The notes under the pieces were generated by a model. The model ran no database searches and was not told the DNA's origin. It saw only the letters and a program-made list of their open reading frames with translations. The position numbers were made by a program, and so were the translations under genes. Source: Desulfobulbus sp. (GTDB taxonomy: Bacteria > Pseudomonadota > Gammaproteobacteria > Burkholderiales > Rhodocyclaceae). Taken from it: DNA of 8,804 bases. The stretch is from contig WQUQ01000318.1 of assembly GCA_009782025.1 (NCBI GenBank), positions 1-8,804 of the forward strand, read 5' to 3'. Position 1 is the first letter of the stretch, and every line of letters starts with the position of its first letter. This document shows, one piece after another, positions 5,439 to 8,804 of this stretch.

Positions 5439-7226
5439 ATGAAATCCGTTCTCACCACCACGCTCACAACAACGCTGCGTTGCGGCAGCCTGGCGCTCGG
5501 CCTGGCGCTGGCCGCTTGCAGCACCCCGACCGAACAGGCGGCTCCGTCCGTCAGCGCCGTCGACAAACCGGCGGCGCACGCCGAAATGCCTGTTCCGCCC
5601 GAGCCTTTGGCAGCCCCGAGTAACCCATCCGAACAGAAAGCTGCCGGAAATATCGCCATGGAGGCCGCGCGTGCTCGCGTCAGCGGCGATCTCCTCCGTC
5701 AGGACAAGGCCATGTTCCAGCCTGCGCCCGCGCCCAGCGTCGCTTATGCCTACAGCTTCCAGCCCGCGCCGCAGAACACCGAGAAGTACTCGCATTACGC
5801 CGACAACCCGGTCAAGCTGACCCGCGTCGAGGCGCTGTCCACGCTCAGTCTGGATGTCGATACCGCCAGCTACAGCAATGTCCGCCGCTTCTTGAATCAG
5901 GGCCAGTTGCCGCCCAAGGACGCGGTGCGCATCGAGGAAATGGTCAATTATTTCCGCTACAGCGACGCCCTGCCGCTGCCCGGCCACCCCTTCGCCGTGC
6001 AGACGGAAGTGGCAGCCGCACCGTGGAACCGCGATCACCTGCTGCTGCGCGTCGGCGTCAAGGCCGTCGATGTTGCGGCCGCCGCCATGCCGCCGGCCAA
6101 TCTGGTGTTTCTGGTGGATGTTTCCGGCTCCATGAATTCGCCCGACAAATTGCCGCTGGTGCAGTCGTCGCTGAAAATGCTGACTGCCCAGTTGCGGCCG
6201 CAGGATCGCGTGGCGCTGGTGGTCTATGCCGGACGCACGGCGCTGGAACTGCCTTCCACCCCCGGCAACCAGAAGGAGAAAATCCAGGCCGCCATCGCCC
6301 GCTTGCAGGCCGGCGGCTCGACGGCGGGCGGCGCGGCGCTGGAGATGGCTTATGCCCAGGCGCGCGCCGGTTACATCCAGGGCGGCATCAATCGCATCCT
6401 GCTGGCCACTGATGGCGATTTCAACGTCGGCATCACCGACATCGAGCAACTGAAGAGCCTGATCGAGCGCGAGCGCGAAAGCGGCATTTCGCTGACCACG
6501 CTGGGCTTCGGCCAGGGCAATTATCAGGATGCCATGATGCAGCAACTGGCCGACATCGGTAACGGCAATTACAGCTACATCGACTCGCTGAGCGAGGCGC
6601 GCAAGGTGCTGGTGGAGGAAATGTCATCGACCTTCAACACCGTCGCCAAGGACGTGAAAATCCAGTTGGAATTCAACCCGGCGCAGATCGCGGAATGGCG
6701 GCTGATCGGCTACGAAAAGCGCGTGCTGCGCGAAGAAGATTTCCGCAACGACAAGGTGGATGCCGGCGATGTCGGCGCGGGCAAGACCGTGACCGCGCTC
6801 TATGAACTGACGCCGGTCGGCGCCAATACGCTGCATGGCGAGCGCCGCTATGGCTCGGCCACGCCCGTCACCAGCGGCAAGACGGCGGAACTGGGCTTTC
6901 TGCGCATTCGCTACAAGCAGCCCGAGGGCAGCCAATCGACCGAACTATCGCAAACCATTGCTCGCCCCGATGCGGCCATGCTGGCACTGACGCCTTCCGC
7001 CGATTTGCGTTTCGCCAGCGCCGTCGCCGCCTTCGGCCAGCTTTTGCGGCAATCGCCCTATACGGGCAACTTTACCTATGCCGATGTGCAAGCCTTGGCT
7101 GGCCAAGACCCGAATGGCAGCGCCGAGCGCGGCGAATTCAGCAAACTGGTCGCCATCGCCGCCGCCCTGACACCGGCCAAACCGGGAGCCGTTCCCCTGA
7201 ACCATGACCGACGCCACGCCGAATGA
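5439..7226 (+). CDS. YfbK-type VWA-domain lipoprotein
   Basis: This 595-residue protein begins MKSVLTTTLTTTLRCGSLALGLALAACST: a signal sequence with lipobox LAAC, Cys27 being the likely lipidated residue. Ser28 follows it, so Lol sorting to the outer membrane would be expected. After a flexible Pro/Ala region (28-110) comes the conserved YfbK N-domain (about 128-195, LSTLSLDVDTASYSNVRRFLNQGQLPP). The VWA domain follows (about 220-395) with an intact metal site: DVSGS (Asp227, Ser229, Ser231), Thr294 region GGST, and ATDGDF (Asp325). A C-terminal DUF3520-like region (about 405-585) includes LYELTPV. Length is near that of E. coli YfbK (about 575). The frame is open from 5355, but ATG 5439 has TGGAG six bases upstream and starts the signal peptide. 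Its end overlaps the sigma-factor gene by 23 bases. The function of the family is poorly known; probably envelope protein interaction. Confidence 0.95.
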   Translation: MKSVLTTTLTTTLRCGSLALGLALAACSTPTEQAAPSVSAVDKPAAHAEMPVPPEPLAAPSNPSEQKAAGNIAMEAARARVSGDLLRQDKAMFQPAPAPSVAYAYSFQPAPQNTEKYSHYADNPVKLTRVEALSTLSLDVDTASYSNVRRFLNQGQLPPKDAVRIEEMVNYFRYSDALPLPGHPFAVQTEVAAAPWNRDHLLLRVGVKAVDVAAAAMPPANLVFLVDVSGSMNSPDKLPLVQSSLKMLTAQLRPQDRVALVVYAGRTALELPSTPGNQKEKIQAAIARLQAGGSTAGGAALEMAYAQARAGYIQGGINRILLATDGDFNVGITDIEQLKSLIERERESGISLTTLGFGQGNYQDAMMQQLADIGNGNYSYIDSLSEARKVLVEEMSSTFNTVAKDVKIQLEFNPAQIAEWRLIGYEKRVLREEDFRNDKVDAGDVGAGKTVTALYELTPVGANTLHGERRYGSATPVTSGKTAELGFLRIRYKQPEGSQSTELSQTIARPDAAMLALTPSADLRFASAVAAFGQLLRQSPYTGNFTYADVQALAGQDPNGSAERGEFSKLVAIAAALTPAKPGAVPLNHDRRHAE

Positions 7227-7773
7227 CGAAACGCTGATGCTGGCCTATCAAGCCGGCGACGCGGGCGCCTTCGATACGCTCTACCAGCGCTATCGCGGGC
7301 GTCTCTTTCGTTTTCTCGCGCACGAAGCCGGCAGCCGCGAGGCCGGCGAGGAAATTTATCAGGAAGCCTGGCTGCGCCTGATCCGGCACCGCGAGCAATA
7401 TCGGGTCGAAGCGCGCTTCAGCACCTGGCTCTATCGGCTGGCGCATAGCGCCTTGGTCGACCACCTGCGCAAGCGCGGCCGTCTGTGGCAGCACGAAGAA
7501 ACCGTGGCGGAATTGCCTGAAGATGTCGCCTGCCCGCTGCCGGGGCCGGAGGCGGAATGGGAACGCCGGCTGACGGCGCAGGCGCTGAGCGATTGCCTGC
7601 AAACCCTGCCCGAAGAACAGCGCGAGGTTTTTCTGCTGCGCGAAGAAGCCGAACTATCCTTGCAGGCCATCGCCGAAATCACCGGCGCGGGGCTGGAAGC
7701 CGCCAAAAGCCGCCTGCGCTATGCCCTGAAAAAACTCCGTCAGTGCCTGGCGGGCCGGGAGATGGCCGCATGA
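7204..7773 (+). CDS. ECF-type RNA polymerase sigma factor
   Basis: The 189-residue product has only sigma regions 2 and 4, as ECF factors do. Region 2 spans about residues 22-92: FDTLYQRYRGRLFRFLAHEAG, the core-binding EEIYQEAWLRLIRHREQY, and the -10-recognising FSTWLYRLAHSALVDHLRKRGR. A linker follows (93-120, acidic and Pro-rich). Region 4 spans about 128-183: LPEEQREVFLLREEAELSLQAIAEITGAGLEAAKSRLRYALKKLR, a helix-turn-helix for the -35 element. No clear ribosome binding site is close to ATG 7204 (a GGGAG is about 15 bases away). It lies inside the end of the VWA gene, so translation is probably coupled. An in-frame ATG at 7237 is possible but would cut into the start of region 2. Its stop overlaps the next gene's start by four bases (ATGA). 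It likely controls its own operon and envelope genes (inference). Confidence 0.94.
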   Translation: MTDATPNDETLMLAYQAGDAGAFDTLYQRYRGRLFRFLAHEAGSREAGEEIYQEAWLRLIRHREQYRVEARFSTWLYRLAHSALVDHLRKRGRLWQHEETVAELPEDVACPLPGPEAEWERRLTAQALSDCLQTLPEEQREVFLLREEAELSLQAIAEITGAGLEAAKSRLRYALKKLRQCLAGREMAA

Positions 7774-8684
7774 ACGAGCGCGAGAATGACGACCACGACC
7801 GCGAATTGCACGACGCGCAACTGAGCGCGCTCTACCGGCAACTGCCGCAAGCAGAACCGGCTGCCGATCTCGACGCCGCCATCCGCGCCGCCGCCCGTCG
7901 CGCCGTGCATGCCGGCCCTGGCAACCGCAACATCGCCGCCGCCCGCCAGCAACGCCACCTCGGCTGGTTCGCTACTGCCGCCGTCGCCCTGCTGTGCGTC
8001 GGCTTGGTCGTGCAGATGGAGCGGCAGTCTCCAGAGCCATTGCCGGCAGCCATGACGCCAGCGCCCGCGGCGAAACCGCAACCGGCGAACGAACTGGCCG
8101 CCGCCGCGCCAGCCCCAGCCGAGGCCCCTGCCCGGACAACCGTCCCAGCCGAAAAGAAAAGCGCCAACAGCAATCAACCCGCCGAAGCAGCCCGCGCGCG
8201 CGCCAGAGCCGATGCGTTCGACAAATACGGACAAGAAGCGCCTGCCGGCAATCTCGCCCAAGCCGATAGTGACCGCATGATGGCGCCCGTTCCGCCGCCA
8301 ACCCCGGCCGCCGCTCCCGCGCCCATCATTGCCGCGCCCGAACCCGCGCCAGCCGCTGTTGCGGTAGCCAAGCCTGCGCCGCAATCACGCGCAATCATCG
8401 CCCCGAAAGCCGAAGAACGCGCCATCCACGCGGATAGCGCCAGCGAAACCGCCGCCCGGCGGCTCGACCGCGACATCGAGCGGCAACTACAAACCCCCGC
8501 CGCGCCGCCCGCCTGCGCCAATCATGACAATGGCGATCAACAACCACTGTGCGACCTGCTGATCCTGCACGCCGCCGGCCAACCCCTACCCACCGACTGG
8601 CAACAGCGGCTGGACGCCGCCGGACTATGGCAAGGCGATTTCGCCTATCGCCGCGTTCTGCTGGAGCGATTGTTCGCACGCTGA
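7770..8684 (+). CDS. Probable single-pass anti-sigma factor
   Basis: This 304-residue protein starts inside the ATGA overlap with the sigma gene, with GGAG eight bases upstream (7758-7761). The N-terminus (about 1-62) is cytoplasmic and charged, with LSALYRQLPQAEPAADLDAAIRAAARR, a pattern seen in proteins encoded next to ECF sigma factors. One transmembrane helix follows (about 65-82, WFATAAVALLCVGLVVQM). The rest is periplasmic: a long Ala/Pro-rich linker (about 87-240), then a small C-terminal domain (about 245-304) with Cys249 and Cys261 and a conserved-looking end DWQQRLDAAGLWQGDFAYRRVLLERLFAR. There is no HxxxCxxC zinc motif, so it is not a ZAS-type factor. The role is inferred from position and topology: hold the sigma factor at the membrane until a periplasmic signal arrives. 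The VWA lipoprotein may supply that signal. Confidence 0.75.
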   Translation: MNERENDDHDRELHDAQLSALYRQLPQAEPAADLDAAIRAAARRAVHAGPGNRNIAAARQQRHLGWFATAAVALLCVGLVVQMERQSPEPLPAAMTPAPAAKPQPANELAAAAPAPAEAPARTTVPAEKKSANSNQPAEAARARARADAFDKYGQEAPAGNLAQADSDRMMAPVPPPTPAAAPAPIIAAPEPAPAAVAVAKPAPQSRAIIAPKAEERAIHADSASETAARRLDRDIERQLQTPAAPPACANHDNGDQQPLCDLLILHAAGQPLPTDWQQRLDAAGLWQGDFAYRRVLLERLFAR

Positions 8685-8695
8685 GGAACACGGTA

Positions 8696-8711
8696 GGGCG
8701 GGGCTTGCCCC
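8696..8711. terminator. Weak GC hairpin after the sigma operon
   Basis: GGGGCTTGCCCC at 8700-8711 folds into a 4-5 bp stem with a tiny loop, 15 bases after the anti-sigma stop. It is followed by CAATACTG, not a U-run, so it is a poor intrinsic terminator. GTAGGGCGGGGCTTGCCCC-like sequences also occur as dispersed repeats in betaproteobacteria (from memory), so it may be a repeat unit. Confidence 0.3.
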
Positions 8712-8743
8712 AATACTGTTTCCTTAATTAAAACCATGCCATA

Positions 8744-8766
8744 ATCCCGAACCTCGAACTCGGGAT
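8744..8766. repeat. Palindrome in front of the right-edge gene
   Basis: ATCCCGA (8744-8750) and TCGGGAT (8760-8766) form a perfect 7-base inverted repeat around ACCTCGAAC. The left arm overlaps a -10-like CATAAT (8740-8745) and the right arm overlaps a possible start codon at 8765. It could be a repressor operator, or a REP-type palindrome next to a mobile gene. Confidence 0.5.
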
Positions 8767-8804
8767 GGATCTACGCATGGCCAGAACACGTAAGGAACTA
8801 CCGC
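8765..8804 (+). CDS. Start of an unidentified gene (cut by window edge)
   Basis: An open frame begins ATG at 8765 and continues to the edge as MDLRMARTRKELP. A second in-frame ATG at 8777 gives MARTRKELP and is the likelier start: the first ATG lies inside the palindrome, and a GGAT lies seven bases before the second. The basic N-terminus and the palindrome upstream would fit a transposase such as the REP-associated or IS200-like type, but thirteen codons are too few to identify it. Confidence 0.35.
   Translation, partial: MDLRMARTRKELP

Noticed and set aside
5289..6545. Long minus-strand open frame (418 codons) opposite the VWA gene
   Set aside because: Same reasons: antisense to a well-supported gene, with shadow-like residue composition and no domain.

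Overview
The window looks like chromosomal DNA of a high-GC betaproteobacterium. My best guess is Rhodocyclales-like, from the protein styles and codon use; this is an inference, since there is no rRNA or marker gene here. Most genes are visibly GC-rich (about 70% in a sampled 60-base line of the chemoreceptor). The first ~400 bases are clearly AT-richer (about 41% GC over bases 1-120).

Layout. On the minus strand, read from right to left: a two-cysteine DsrE-like protein (2217-1846), a second DsrE-family protein (1808-1488), a ten-helix-type bile acid:sodium symporter/ACR3-superfamily permease (1465-497), then a separate AT-rich gene for a small exported protein that runs off the left edge (403-1). 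On the plus strand: a 361-residue cytoplasmic-looking protein with EF-hand-like calcium loops (2479-3564); a chemoreceptor whose periplasmic domain carries a c-type heme motif CxxCH (3640-5259); a MITE/REP-like inverted repeat (5275-5372); and a tightly overlapped trio of a YfbK-type VWA lipoprotein (5439-7226), an ECF sigma factor (7204-7773) and a single-pass probable anti-sigma factor (7770-8684). A fragment of a new gene starts at the right edge behind a small palindrome.

How the genes may work together. The minus-strand trio looks like a sulfur-handling unit: two DsrE-type proteins with paired cysteines next to a permease. The permease would usually be labelled arsenic resistance, but it lacks the cysteine and glutamate known to matter in ACR3 arsenite pumps. 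The chemoreceptor probably feeds redox or gas information (via heme) into the chemotaxis kinase. The VWA-sigma-anti-sigma trio looks like a self-contained envelope signalling unit: a lipoprotein with an intact MIDAS metal site, a sigma factor, and a membrane protein that could hold it.

No CRISPR array, tRNA, rRNA, complete transposase or prophage was seen. The points most worth follow-up are the cysteine-free permease with its DsrE partners, the heme chemoreceptor, the VWA-sigma-anti-sigma operon and the inverted-repeat element in front of it.
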